Both the position numbers and the translations under genes were made by a program. A stretch of 31,647 bases of DNA, taken from JANQIV01 sp050117315 (GTDB taxonomy: Bacteria; Bacteroidota; Ignavibacteria; Ignavibacteriales; Melioribacteraceae). The notes under the pieces are model-generated. The model saw nothing but the letters and a program-made list of their open reading frames with translations. It did no database searches and was not told where the DNA came from. Below, piece by piece: positions 8,943-17,117 of the stretch (positions are counted from its first letter, which is position 1; each line of letters opens with the position of its first letter). The stretch is from contig JASFMY010000077.1 in assembly GCA_050117315.1 (NCBI GenBank), positions 1 through 31,647 of the forward strand. The letters are read 5' to 3'.

Positions 8943-10985
8943 CTACTGTACTTTCACTAATAATCTTTCAATTGAATTTAATATTGCTAATTCGGTATCC
9001 CCCCTTGGAGCAGCTGCGGATTCCAAAATTCCATAACTGGCTGTTACCCATATTTCATCACCTTTCTTGTTATTCTTTATTAATTCCAGCGCTTCAATTC
9101 CTATTTCCGCTACTTTAGATAAATCTTCAACAAGTGAAGAAACTTCTTTTAAAACCGGTTTTGATTCAATAAGGGACATTAGCTGATTATAATTTTCTTT
9201 CCATATGATTAAATATTTTTTTAATTCCCGGTATTTTTTATTGTCAATCTCTTTATCATTCAAAAAATCACCAACCAGTTGATTAAACATTCGTGCCTTC
9301 CTCGAATCAGGTTGGGCAACATCAACAATTCTGGTTAGCGGATAATATGATCTAAAAACATGGGGGTGATCTCTTGAATATGTGTATAAAGGTCTTATTG
9401 CGTCAACAAAATTTTTAAGGTTCTCAACATCATAACTATTTGCGATTCGTCTTAACATCATTTCATAATTCTTGATATGAGTTAGTCCGTAAGTTTCTAG
9501 TTGCAAACTAACTTTATCAAGTCTTTCATACATATTTTCAACATCGTTGACCGAACTCGGCGACCATAATCTTTCAGCTATTGCCGCTGTTCTCGGCCAT
9601 ATTCTTGAGTCTATTGTTTCCAGACCAACAAACTCCGCCCACATTGTAGCTTCGCCGCCTATGATTTTTTCTTTAACTTCGTCAGTCAAATTGGAATCTG
9701 GAGGAATCGGATCATTCATATAGTGATATTCGGTTGATTGCACTAAGTCAATATAAAAACCATGAGAGAGTAGACTGCTATAACCTTTTTCTGCAGTTTG
9801 ATACAATGTGGTTCTTCCCTTCCATGCTTGGACAATATAATCTTTTGACAGATCCGGCATTTCATCGGTATACCAACCGACCATAGTTTTATTTAATTTT
9901 GAAAGGATTTTATCCATACGTATATTAAAATAATTTTGCAGTGCATGGTTGTCCTTCAAATTATTTTTCCTCATAAATTCTTGAATTTTCGGATTTGCAT
10001 CCCATTGCTTTCCGTTGTTTTCATCACCGCCTATATGCCAGTATTGATCCGGGAAAAGTTCACTCATCTCACTAAAAAAAGTTTCTAAAAAATTATAAAC
10101 ATCTTCGTTGGTAGGATCAAAAGTTGGATTAAAAATTCCCCAATTTCTTTCAATTGAATATGGCCCAGGAGCACTTGCCAAATTCGGGTAACCAATGAAC
10201 CACGATGTTGCATGCCCGGGTAAATCAAATTCCGGGACAACTCTTATTCCCCTATCATTCGCATAACTTACTATATCTTTTATTTGTTCATGAGTATAGA
10301 ACAGTCCATCAGATCCTAGTTCATGCAACTTTGGTAAGGATTTTGTTTCAATTCTAAAACCTTGGTCATCAGTTAAGTGCCAATGAAACACATTCATTTT
10401 AACGGCAGCCATTGCATCAAGATTTCTTTTGATTACATCGACAGGTTCAAAGTGACGAGAAACGTCGATTAGTAAGCCACGCCACTGGAAACGGGGTTTA
10501 TCATTAATTGTTACACAAGGAAAATTATAACCGCTTTCATCTGCTTGCAATAATTGAACTAATGTAGAAAGCGCATGCATAACACCAAATGAGTTAACCG
10601 AATTTATTTTCACTAACTTTTCATTTACTTCCAACTCATATGATTCGTCTACACCTAATTTTAGTTCTTCATCGCTTTCAATATTTATCATAACACATTG
10701 TGCTTGTACCGCAGAATCAATTATAGGGAATTGCTCGTTTAAGAAAAGTCCTGTTCGATCAGTAATTACCTTTAAAGCTCTTTGGGCCGCTTTAAATAGT
10801 TTCTTCTCATTCTTGTTTAGAATTATCTTAAAATCATTATCAAGAATAAATTTGCCGGGAGTTAACTTAATGCTTTCCGGCATTGGCATTAAACTTAAGT
10901 CCTTTACTTCTTGTTGACTCAAAAGAGTAACAGAAAGTGTTGAAAATATTATAATCGATTTGATGATGTTTGATAATCTTTTCAT
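8943..10985 (-). CDS. Beta-N-acetylhexosaminidase, GH20, exported
   Basis: This 680-residue enzyme has an N-terminal signal peptide (1-24). A GH20b-type domain follows (about 30-160). The GH20 TIM barrel (about 165-500) includes FHWHLTDDQGFRIE near residue 200 and the catalytic pair D321-E322 in HIGGDE. A helical C-terminal extension (500-680) is longer than in the simplest members. The enzyme removes terminal beta-linked GlcNAc or GalNAc by substrate-assisted catalysis and probably works in the periplasm, since no T9SS domain is present. It is preceded by nagB and followed by a sodium symporter. The region before its ATG has no strong Shine-Dalgarno. Confidence 0.95.
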   Translation of the reverse strand: MKRLSNIIKSIIIFSTLSVTLLSQQEVKDLSLMPMPESIKLTPGKFILDNDFKIILNKNEKKLFKAAQRALKVITDRTGLFLNEQFPIIDSAVQAQCVMINIESDEELKLGVDESYELEVNEKLVKINSVNSFGVMHALSTLVQLLQADESGYNFPCVTINDKPRFQWRGLLIDVSRHFEPVDVIKRNLDAMAAVKMNVFHWHLTDDQGFRIETKSLPKLHELGSDGLFYTHEQIKDIVSYANDRGIRVVPEFDLPGHATSWFIGYPNLASAPGPYSIERNWGIFNPTFDPTNEDVYNFLETFFSEMSELFPDQYWHIGGDENNGKQWDANPKIQEFMRKNNLKDNHALQNYFNIRMDKILSKLNKTMVGWYTDEMPDLSKDYIVQAWKGRTTLYQTAEKGYSSLLSHGFYIDLVQSTEYHYMNDPIPPDSNLTDEVKEKIIGGEATMWAEFVGLETIDSRIWPRTAAIAERLWSPSSVNDVENMYERLDKVSLQLETYGLTHIKNYEMMLRRIANSYDVENLKNFVDAIRPLYTYSRDHPHVFRSYYPLTRIVDVAQPDSRKARMFNQLVGDFLNDKEIDNKKYRELKKYLIIWKENYNQLMSLIESKPVLKEVSSLVEDLSKVAEIGIEALELIKNNKKGDEIWVTASYGILESAAAPRGDTELAILNSIERLLVKVQ

Positions 10986-11034
10986 GTTGTTTATAAGGTT
11001 ATTTTTGAAATTGTTTTTTGCTTCCTATTGTTCT

Positions 11035-11814
11035 TTAATGATTTAAAAGAGATGATGAATCTTCATCCAAATACAATTTTGCTTTTTTATGTTTTCTTAA
11101 AATTGATGCCGGGCAGTTGTCAGTAATTGGACCGAGTAATGATTCTCTGACAGCTTTGGCTTTTGTTTTACCCGGGACAACTACGAATAAATGTTCCCCG
11201 GAAAAAAGCGCCGGAATGGTTAATGTTATTGCCCTTTGGGGTACTTCATCAATCTTTAAGAAACAGCCGTCATTAACTTGCTGCTGCCTGGAGACTTCAT
11301 CTAATTCAACAATTTTCGCCCAATCCTGATCTTCAAAATTTGCATAAGGCGGATCATTAAAAGCAATGTGCCCGTTCTCTCCAATGCCCATACAAACTAT
11401 ATCAATTGGTTCTTCCTGCAACAACTCTGCATAATCTTTACATACTTTATTATAATTTGTGTCTTCTGTGCTTAAGTAATGCACTTTGCCAAAAGGTACT
11501 TTATCAAAAATTCTATCTTTTAGAAATTGTCCGAAAGCTTGAGGAGCATTACTACTCAACCCAACATACTCATCCATGTGGAAAGCAGTAATCTTCGACC
11601 ACTCGATTTTCTCATTCTTAATTAATTCGCTAAGCAATTCATTCTGTGACGGAGCCGCAGCAAATATCATTCGTATTGAATCTTTTGCCTTTAACAAGTT
11701 CTGGATAGTATTTGCGACATCGTTAGCTGCTGCTTTTCCGAGTAAGTACCTGTCTCGGTAAATTTCAACAGTTATATTTTCATATTGTAATTTGTTTTTT
11801 AATTCTGTTTGCAT
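11035..11814 (-). CDS. nagB: Glucosamine-6-phosphate deaminase (NagB family)
   Basis: This is a 259-residue, single-domain cytoplasmic enzyme of normal family length. It converts glucosamine-6-phosphate to fructose-6-phosphate and ammonia. Visible landmarks are the HMDEYVGL motif with D81-E82 and the GIGENGHIAFNDPP loop at 143-156. Compared with the E. coli relay Asp141-His143-Glu148, this protein has Asn147, His149 and Asp154, a pattern I associate with a distinct NagB subgroup. The conserved LDEVSRQQQVND region follows. AGGAAG precedes the ATG at suitable spacing. It lies 23 bp after the NagX-like gene and 49 bp before GH20. With NagA in the same operon, the core GlcNAc-6-phosphate pathway is complete. 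Confidence 0.9.
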   Translation of the reverse strand: MQTELKNKLQYENITVEIYRDRYLLGKAAANDVANTIQNLLKAKDSIRMIFAAAPSQNELLSELIKNEKIEWSKITAFHMDEYVGLSSNAPQAFGQFLKDRIFDKVPFGKVHYLSTEDTNYNKVCKDYAELLQEEPIDIVCMGIGENGHIAFNDPPYANFEDQDWAKIVELDEVSRQQQVNDGCFLKIDEVPQRAITLTIPALFSGEHLFVVVPGKTKAKAVRESLLGPITDNCPASILRKHKKAKLYLDEDSSSLLNH

Positions 11815-11837
11815 ATAAGAACTTCCTATAAATCTTG

Positions 11838-12968
11838 TTAAACTTTAATAAAAATCTTTTTATTATAGAATATCCACATTATTCCACACCAGATAGAACA
11901 ATAGAGGATAGCATAAAACAGTGAGGCTCCGTTATTTCCGAATTGACCGACTAACATATTTTCATACAACCATGAACGCGGATGATATAGTGTATCATTA
12001 GTAGTAAAGGTTATCATCTTAATTAATTTTGCACAAACAATTGATAACACATAAACAGTTATTGCATTCATTCCAAAGACTATAAATGGTTTCACCCATT
12101 TTTTATAGTTGAGACCATCGATAACATAGTAGAATATGCTGAATAGAATTAGGCCTAACCCTGCTGTTAATACGGAATAAGAACTTGTCCATAAATGCTT
12201 ATTAATCGGTAACCATTTATCCCATACTAATCCGGTTAAAAAGAATGCTATTCCAACAGCAAACATAGTCACAGCAGTTATCTTAGCACTGTTCTTTAGC
12301 TTTAAGAAATAACCTGTAAGCACTCCGAAAAGGGTTGTAGAAAGTGACGGTAATGTACTTATGATTCCTTCCGGTTCACCAAGTTTTTCATAGTAGCCCA
12401 TATAGCCTGTTAAAACTAATTTATCTAAATAAGTTGCAACGCTTTCTCCTTTTTCGTAGCTACCCAATGGATGTCCCGGTATAGGCACCCATTCCATTAT
12501 TGCCCAATATATAAAAAGAAATGCGAGAGCCACCATTGCTTGAGTTTTAATCTTGGTATTTAGAAAAAGAATTGAGACTATTAAATAACAGACAGCTATT
12601 CTTTGTAATACACCCATTATTCTAAATTCATTAAAGTTAAAATCCGGGAAGGAGTTTATAAATAATCCTATAACGAATAATATTATACTTCGCCTAAGAA
12701 TTTTAGAATAAACAATACTTTTTTCTAAGTTTTCAATTTTATTCTTACTTAATGAGAATGTTATTGAGACCCCGACTATGAATAAAAAAAAAGGATATAC
12801 TAAGTCAGCAATAGTACAACCATGCCAATCCGCATGACGTAAAGCAGGATAAATATATTTCCAGCTTCCCGGGTTCAATACAATAATCATCCATGCAATT
12901 GTTAATCCTCTAAATGCATCTATTGAAACAAGCCTTTGTTTAATATTATTTTGGATTACTTTATTCAT
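11838..12968 (-). CDS. NagX-like membrane acyltransferase (heparan-alpha-glucosaminide N-acetyltransferase family)
   Basis: This 376-residue inner-membrane protein has about ten hydrophobic helices. The N-terminal signature RLVSIDAFRGLTI, followed by HADWHGCTIADLVYPFF, is characteristic of the HGSNAT/NagX (DUF5009/DUF1624) family. Eukaryotic HGSNAT passes acetyl groups across the lysosomal membrane to terminal glucosamine of heparan sulfate. Bacterial NagX proteins are found in chitin and GlcNAc loci. Here it would acetylate glucosamine residues, or glucosamine, in the periplasm so that GH20 and NagA can act. It lies between the T9SS DxE protein and nagB. Activity on this locus's glycan is inferred from the family and neighbours only. 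Confidence 0.82.
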   Translation of the reverse strand: MNKVIQNNIKQRLVSIDAFRGLTIAWMIIVLNPGSWKYIYPALRHADWHGCTIADLVYPFFLFIVGVSITFSLSKNKIENLEKSIVYSKILRRSIILFVIGLFINSFPDFNFNEFRIMGVLQRIAVCYLIVSILFLNTKIKTQAMVALAFLFIYWAIMEWVPIPGHPLGSYEKGESVATYLDKLVLTGYMGYYEKLGEPEGIISTLPSLSTTLFGVLTGYFLKLKNSAKITAVTMFAVGIAFFLTGLVWDKWLPINKHLWTSSYSVLTAGLGLILFSIFYYVIDGLNYKKWVKPFIVFGMNAITVYVLSIVCAKLIKMITFTTNDTLYHPRSWLYENMLVGQFGNNGASLFYAILYCSIWCGIMWIFYNKKIFIKV

Positions 12969-13016
12969 AATTTTCTATAAATCATACAGAAATTAAAAGT
13001 AGAGCAAGTTCAATAA

Positions 13017-14243
13017 TTACTTGAGTATCATCATTTTCTTTCTTTCAGAAAAGTCATTTGCTCTTAATTCGTAAAAATAGACGCCGGAAGAAAGATGTTC
13101 ATTTGTAAAATTCACTTCATGCCAGCCTAATGTTAATTCATCATTTAGTAATGTGACTTCCTTTTCTCCAAGTATATTATAAATACTCAAGGATACGTTC
13201 TCTGTTTTGGGCAAGAAAAATCTAATATTTGTAGAGGGATTAAAGGGGTTAGGATAATTCTGGTTCAATACAAAATCCGTACTTATAGCGGTTTCATTTT
13301 TTTTTACCGAAACAGGTACATTCGCCAAATCTTTGTAATATTTGTATGAATGAATGGCAAATCCTGAAAAAACGGGATTACTTCCGTAGACCTCATATAC
13401 ATTATCTAATTGAGATTCCATGTAAGCAACACCTTCTTCATAAAAGGAAACTGTCTCAGGGGAAACCTCTTTTGTCTCGACTCCAATCCAAACTTTTTTT
13501 GATAATTCCTCTGCATTATTTATTTCATTTTCAGCATCTCTAATAATTACACTGGATTTTTCGTTATAATCCATAATAGCCACATAATCAACTTTCTCCT
13601 GTAATCGCTTCAACTCATCAACACCAACATGATTTTGGCTGTCATACCAACGGGGTATGGCTATACCAAAATATAGGTCCGAATTTGCATTATCGATCAG
13701 TGCTTGACAACTATCCATATAATTCACGTAGGATTCCCAGACGGTCATTTTATCAATATCCCAGTATGGCGGTTGGTATCCACTACTTTGTTTCAATAAG
13801 TACGGTTCAACATCAAAATGGACTCCTTTAATTTTTTCTTTTTCTGTCAAGGAATTTGAATTAAATTCAATTACCTTTTGAATTCTATCGAAACCTGATT
13901 CTTGATTATAAGTGGCCCAGGAAGGGTCTCCATCGAGATATTCAATAGTTAAGCCGCTGTCTGAAGCTACAGAAAGAAAATCTCTCAAATTTTCAGAGTT
14001 ATCATATACTGCTTGACGACAACCCAAAAATAGGACTGTAATTCTGTGATCCGCATTCCCGTGCGGCGCTTTACAAAAATCAAAAAGCTCCTGCCTATAA
14101 CTACTAATATCGTTTATTATATTATTGGATTGATTTTGATTATTCCAGATCCACATTGATCTTTCTTTTTGAGCAAAAACAGATTGTTGCAAAAGGGAAA
14201 TGATAAGTGCTAAAATTATATTGGTATATATTTGATTTGTCAT
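13017..14243 (-). CDS. Secreted T9SS protein, possible TIM-barrel glycoside hydrolase of unknown family
   Basis: This is a 408-residue protein with a signal peptide (1-24, ending SVFAQ) and a T9SS C-terminal domain starting at NYPNPFNPST and ending MMILK. The body reads like a (beta/alpha)8 enzyme. GVHFDVEPY (141-149) places D144 and E146 on a strand end, VDYVAIMDYNE resembles the later barrel strand of GH18-like enzymes, and FSGFAIHSYKYY is a plausible last strand. I do not recognise a named family, and a GH18-like relationship is a guess. A start six codons upstream is possible, but AAAGGAAGG lies just before the ATG at 14243, which fixes the start there. It sits between nagA and the NagX-like gene and is a candidate surface enzyme for the first cut of the glycan. 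Confidence 0.75.
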   Translation of the reverse strand: MTNQIYTNIILALIISLLQQSVFAQKERSMWIWNNQNQSNNIINDISSYRQELFDFCKAPHGNADHRITVLFLGCRQAVYDNSENLRDFLSVASDSGLTIEYLDGDPSWATYNQESGFDRIQKVIEFNSNSLTEKEKIKGVHFDVEPYLLKQSSGYQPPYWDIDKMTVWESYVNYMDSCQALIDNANSDLYFGIAIPRWYDSQNHVGVDELKRLQEKVDYVAIMDYNEKSSVIIRDAENEINNAEELSKKVWIGVETKEVSPETVSFYEEGVAYMESQLDNVYEVYGSNPVFSGFAIHSYKYYKDLANVPVSVKKNETAISTDFVLNQNYPNPFNPSTNIRFFLPKTENVSLSIYNILGEKEVTLLNDELTLGWHEVNFTNEHLSSGVYFYELRANDFSERKKMMILK

Positions 14244-14272
14244 GTTGAGCCTTCCTTTCATATTATTAATTC

Positions 14273-15601
14273 TTATTTAGTGAATACCATATTACCTTTA
14301 AGCAAGACCTTATCAATATTGAGTTGATAGTAACTATCACTTTTATGTATCTCAGTAACTACAAGATCAGCACTATTACCAATTTCTATACTGCCTGTGT
14401 TTTGTTTATTACCTTTTGAATTTAATCCAAGTATCTTTGCCGGATTCTGTGAGCACATTTTTGAAGCATTCAATAAAGCCTCTTCAAAGCCTAACGGTTT
14501 ATGCAACTTATTCCATATTCCTTCAACGGGTTGAGTAAACCATGATATTAAATTTTCAAATGCTTTATCCATAGTAAGTACACTGCCGAAAAGCGAATTG
14601 ATATTTTCTTTACCTGCAATATGAATATACTCCTTGTTTTTGCTTACTTTGCCAACAACACCATTAATTTTAAACTCTTTTATTTTTTTCATATTTGTAA
14701 CAAACATGCTGTCGGAAATTGCAATACATCTGTTAATTCCCTTTCTTTTTATTATATCTAGGAGATAAGATTTATCAACGTGATAACCATCCGGGATAAT
14801 CTCAGCATGTATTTTATCGGATTTTAATAGTGATTCTAAGGCACCACCATTATCAAACGGTTTAAATGAAGAGGATGAAGGACCGTTAAGGACATGGATA
14901 GCTAATTGCAAACCTTTTTCAACGGCAGCAAAATATTCATTCCCATTTGCACTAGTATGCCCTGCCGCACATAGAATTTTTTTATTTGTAAGATATTCAA
15001 TAAGCTTCAATGCGTCTTTCCCCCATTCCGGGACAACATTTACAATCTTAATATTTCCGTCGGCAGCTTTTTGAAACTCATCAAACAATTTTATAGAGGG
15101 TTTAAAGAAATATTTCGGATTATGTGCACCCTTATATTCTGCATCTTTCATGAACGTACCTTCCATATAGATCCCATGGAAAATATTTTTTAATACAGAT
15201 TCAGAATTGTTTTTATACTCGGCAATTAGGGTGAATATTTTCTTCATCCTTTTTACCGCAGCCTCTAAGGTTGTAAATCCGACTAATGTTGTTCCGTGTT
15301 TTGCAAATTCCATTAAAGCATTTTCGATTCCGTGCAAATATTTATCTTTGCTTATTGAAAAAGATTTTTTTTCATGATTGTACCAACCGTTGGTTAAATC
15401 AAAGCCTCCGATACCATTCGTATGTAGGTCTATAAAGCCCGGTATAATAAATCGACCTTTTGCATCAATAATTTGTGCTAAACTGTCTCTTTTCAATTGT
15501 TTGGAAATCTTGGTTATAACTCCATCCTCAATTTCAATATTTACTTTGTCTAAGCCGTTAGGGAGAAGAGCTTTTCCGTTTATGATTTGTATTTTTTTCA
15601 T
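14273..15601 (-). CDS. nagA: N-acetylglucosamine-6-phosphate deacetylase (NagA)
   Basis: This 442-residue cytoplasmic amidohydrolase removes the acetyl group of GlcNAc-6-phosphate to give glucosamine-6-phosphate for NagB. All key positions are visible: GFIDLHTNG (H60 and N62) at the entry of the barrel, the metal ligand E147 in MEGTF, H215 in AGHTS, H236 in IHVLNGP, the substrate-binding H274 in DGYHV, and the catalytic aspartate D297 in ISDSMF. The family is usually about 380-400 residues, and the extra length is spread through loops. It starts 9 bp after the stop of the shorter sodium symporter, so the two are co-transcribed. The combination of H60 with N62 is intermediate between the usual HxH and the E. 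coli QxN patterns. Confidence 0.94.
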   Translation of the reverse strand: MKKIQIINGKALLPNGLDKVNIEIEDGVITKISKQLKRDSLAQIIDAKGRFIIPGFIDLHTNGIGGFDLTNGWYNHEKKSFSISKDKYLHGIENALMEFAKHGTTLVGFTTLEAAVKRMKKIFTLIAEYKNNSESVLKNIFHGIYMEGTFMKDAEYKGAHNPKYFFKPSIKLFDEFQKAADGNIKIVNVVPEWGKDALKLIEYLTNKKILCAAGHTSANGNEYFAAVEKGLQLAIHVLNGPSSSSFKPFDNGGALESLLKSDKIHAEIIPDGYHVDKSYLLDIIKRKGINRCIAISDSMFVTNMKKIKEFKINGVVGKVSKNKEYIHIAGKENINSLFGSVLTMDKAFENLISWFTQPVEGIWNKLHKPLGFEEALLNASKMCSQNPAKILGLNSKGNKQNTGSIEIGNSADLVVTEIHKSDSYYQLNIDKVLLKGNMVFTK

Positions 15602-15610
15602 TTCTCGTAT

Positions 15611-17077
15611 CTACTTAATTCTTTTAAATAATTTGTTCACTTTTTCTATTTCATCGCTTGTTTGTTTGCTTATTATTCCTTCAAAGTAAAAAACAGAAAA
15701 AGATACCAACAACTCCATCCCGGTATAGAACGCAAAAGTTGTTTCCTGACCTGTTATCATCGGCACGCCGTATTTGGCAATTACAAAGGCAAGAAAACCC
15801 GCTACCCAGGAATAGATCGCACCTCTCCAAGTAGGTTTTCTAAAAATCATCCCAAACAATAAAGGAATTGATATTGGGCCTAAAATTGCTGCATACCATT
15901 CTACCATTGTATTGAAAGCACCCTCAAGATGAATTGTGATTAAAGCTGATACAATTGTCAAAACCCCTAATACTATCGTGGAAAGCATACCAATACTTAT
16001 AAGTTTTTTTTCACTTGCATTTATATTTATAGACTTCTGGTAAATATCTTTTGTAAAAACCGCAGCCAGGGAATTCAGATCCGAGCTAATCATTGACATT
16101 GTAGCTGCAAAAATTGAACTCACAAACAAACCAATCATGCCGGGAGATATCTGACTGAAGAATTTTTCAGCGACAAGTACATATGCATGTTCGGGGTTTT
16201 CTATTTCTCCTATTACTAATCTTGCCGACCAAATGGGGACGTAAATAGCAATAGGATATATTAAATAAAGACAGGCCGATAGTATTGCCGCTTTCTTTGC
16301 ATCACTCGGTTTTCCAATTGAATAAAACCTTTGAGCCAATCCCCATGTTCCGCCGTTATAACTAAGTATTATCACTAATAAGTATACAAGCATAAACCAA
16401 GGAGATATTGCATCACTAAAGATAGAGGAATGACCTTCGGGAAGACTTGCCCACATATTGTTCCAACCGCCTACAGCCACCAACACGGCATATACTAATA
16501 TTAAAGATGTTACAAATTGAACGACAAATTGCATAAAATCGGTAAGCATAGTTGCCCACAAACCACCGAACATTATATATAGCATAGTGACTAAACCGCA
16601 GACAATAATTGTCAACTCAATTTGAAAACCGGTTACTACATGTACAATAACTGCCAAGGAATACAACTTAACTCCTTCGTCAATAAACTTTATTCCAATT
16701 CCACTCCAAGCAAATAATTTCCTGGTTTTCAAATCAAACCGTTCTTCGAGATATTCAACCGGAGTCACAACATTTAACCTAACCCATTTGGGAGCCCAAA
16801 CATATGCACCAATAATCATTGCAATAAAAATCGGGACTGCAAAGAAAGTCCATATTGAAAAACCGCTCATGTAAGCAACTGTTGCATGACCAACAAAAGC
16901 AAAGGCACTATAACCACTCATATGATGTGAAACAGCAGCCATCCACCATGGAACGCTTCTTCCTCCGGCAAAGTAGTCCTCAATGTTTTTAACCTTGCTT
17001 TTTGCGTAATAACCGAGCAAAGAAACAAGCACAGTATAAATTAGAATTACTAGATAATCAGCTGATTGTAAGAGCAT
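15611..17077 (-). CDS. Sodium:solute symporter (SSS/SLC5 family), short form
   Basis: This 488-residue inner-membrane transporter has about 13 hydrophobic helices. The N-terminus LLGYYAKSKVKNIEDYFAGG and the following VPWWMAAVSHHMSGYSAF are typical of the SSS family. It also has a conserved EYLEERF loop and an ATMSMISSDLNS helix near residue 330. It differs in length and sequence from the second symporter at 7015-8910, so the operon carries two non-redundant importers. Its gene is directly upstream of nagA (9 bp) and 40 bp downstream of a GH20-type hexosaminidase, making GlcNAc or a GlcNAc-containing product the most likely substrate. AGGGAAAG precedes the ATG. The window has no PTS or NagP-type permease. 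Confidence 0.88.
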   Translation of the reverse strand: MLLQSADYLVILIYTVLVSLLGYYAKSKVKNIEDYFAGGRSVPWWMAAVSHHMSGYSAFAFVGHATVAYMSGFSIWTFFAVPIFIAMIIGAYVWAPKWVRLNVVTPVEYLEERFDLKTRKLFAWSGIGIKFIDEGVKLYSLAVIVHVVTGFQIELTIIVCGLVTMLYIMFGGLWATMLTDFMQFVVQFVTSLILVYAVLVAVGGWNNMWASLPEGHSSIFSDAISPWFMLVYLLVIILSYNGGTWGLAQRFYSIGKPSDAKKAAILSACLYLIYPIAIYVPIWSARLVIGEIENPEHAYVLVAEKFFSQISPGMIGLFVSSIFAATMSMISSDLNSLAAVFTKDIYQKSININASEKKLISIGMLSTIVLGVLTIVSALITIHLEGAFNTMVEWYAAILGPISIPLLFGMIFRKPTWRGAIYSWVAGFLAFVIAKYGVPMITGQETTFAFYTGMELLVSFSVFYFEGIISKQTSDEIEKVNKLFKRIK

Positions 17078-17117
17078 GCTTTCCCTGTAGCTAGATTTTA
17101 AATTCGATCAAATTGTT

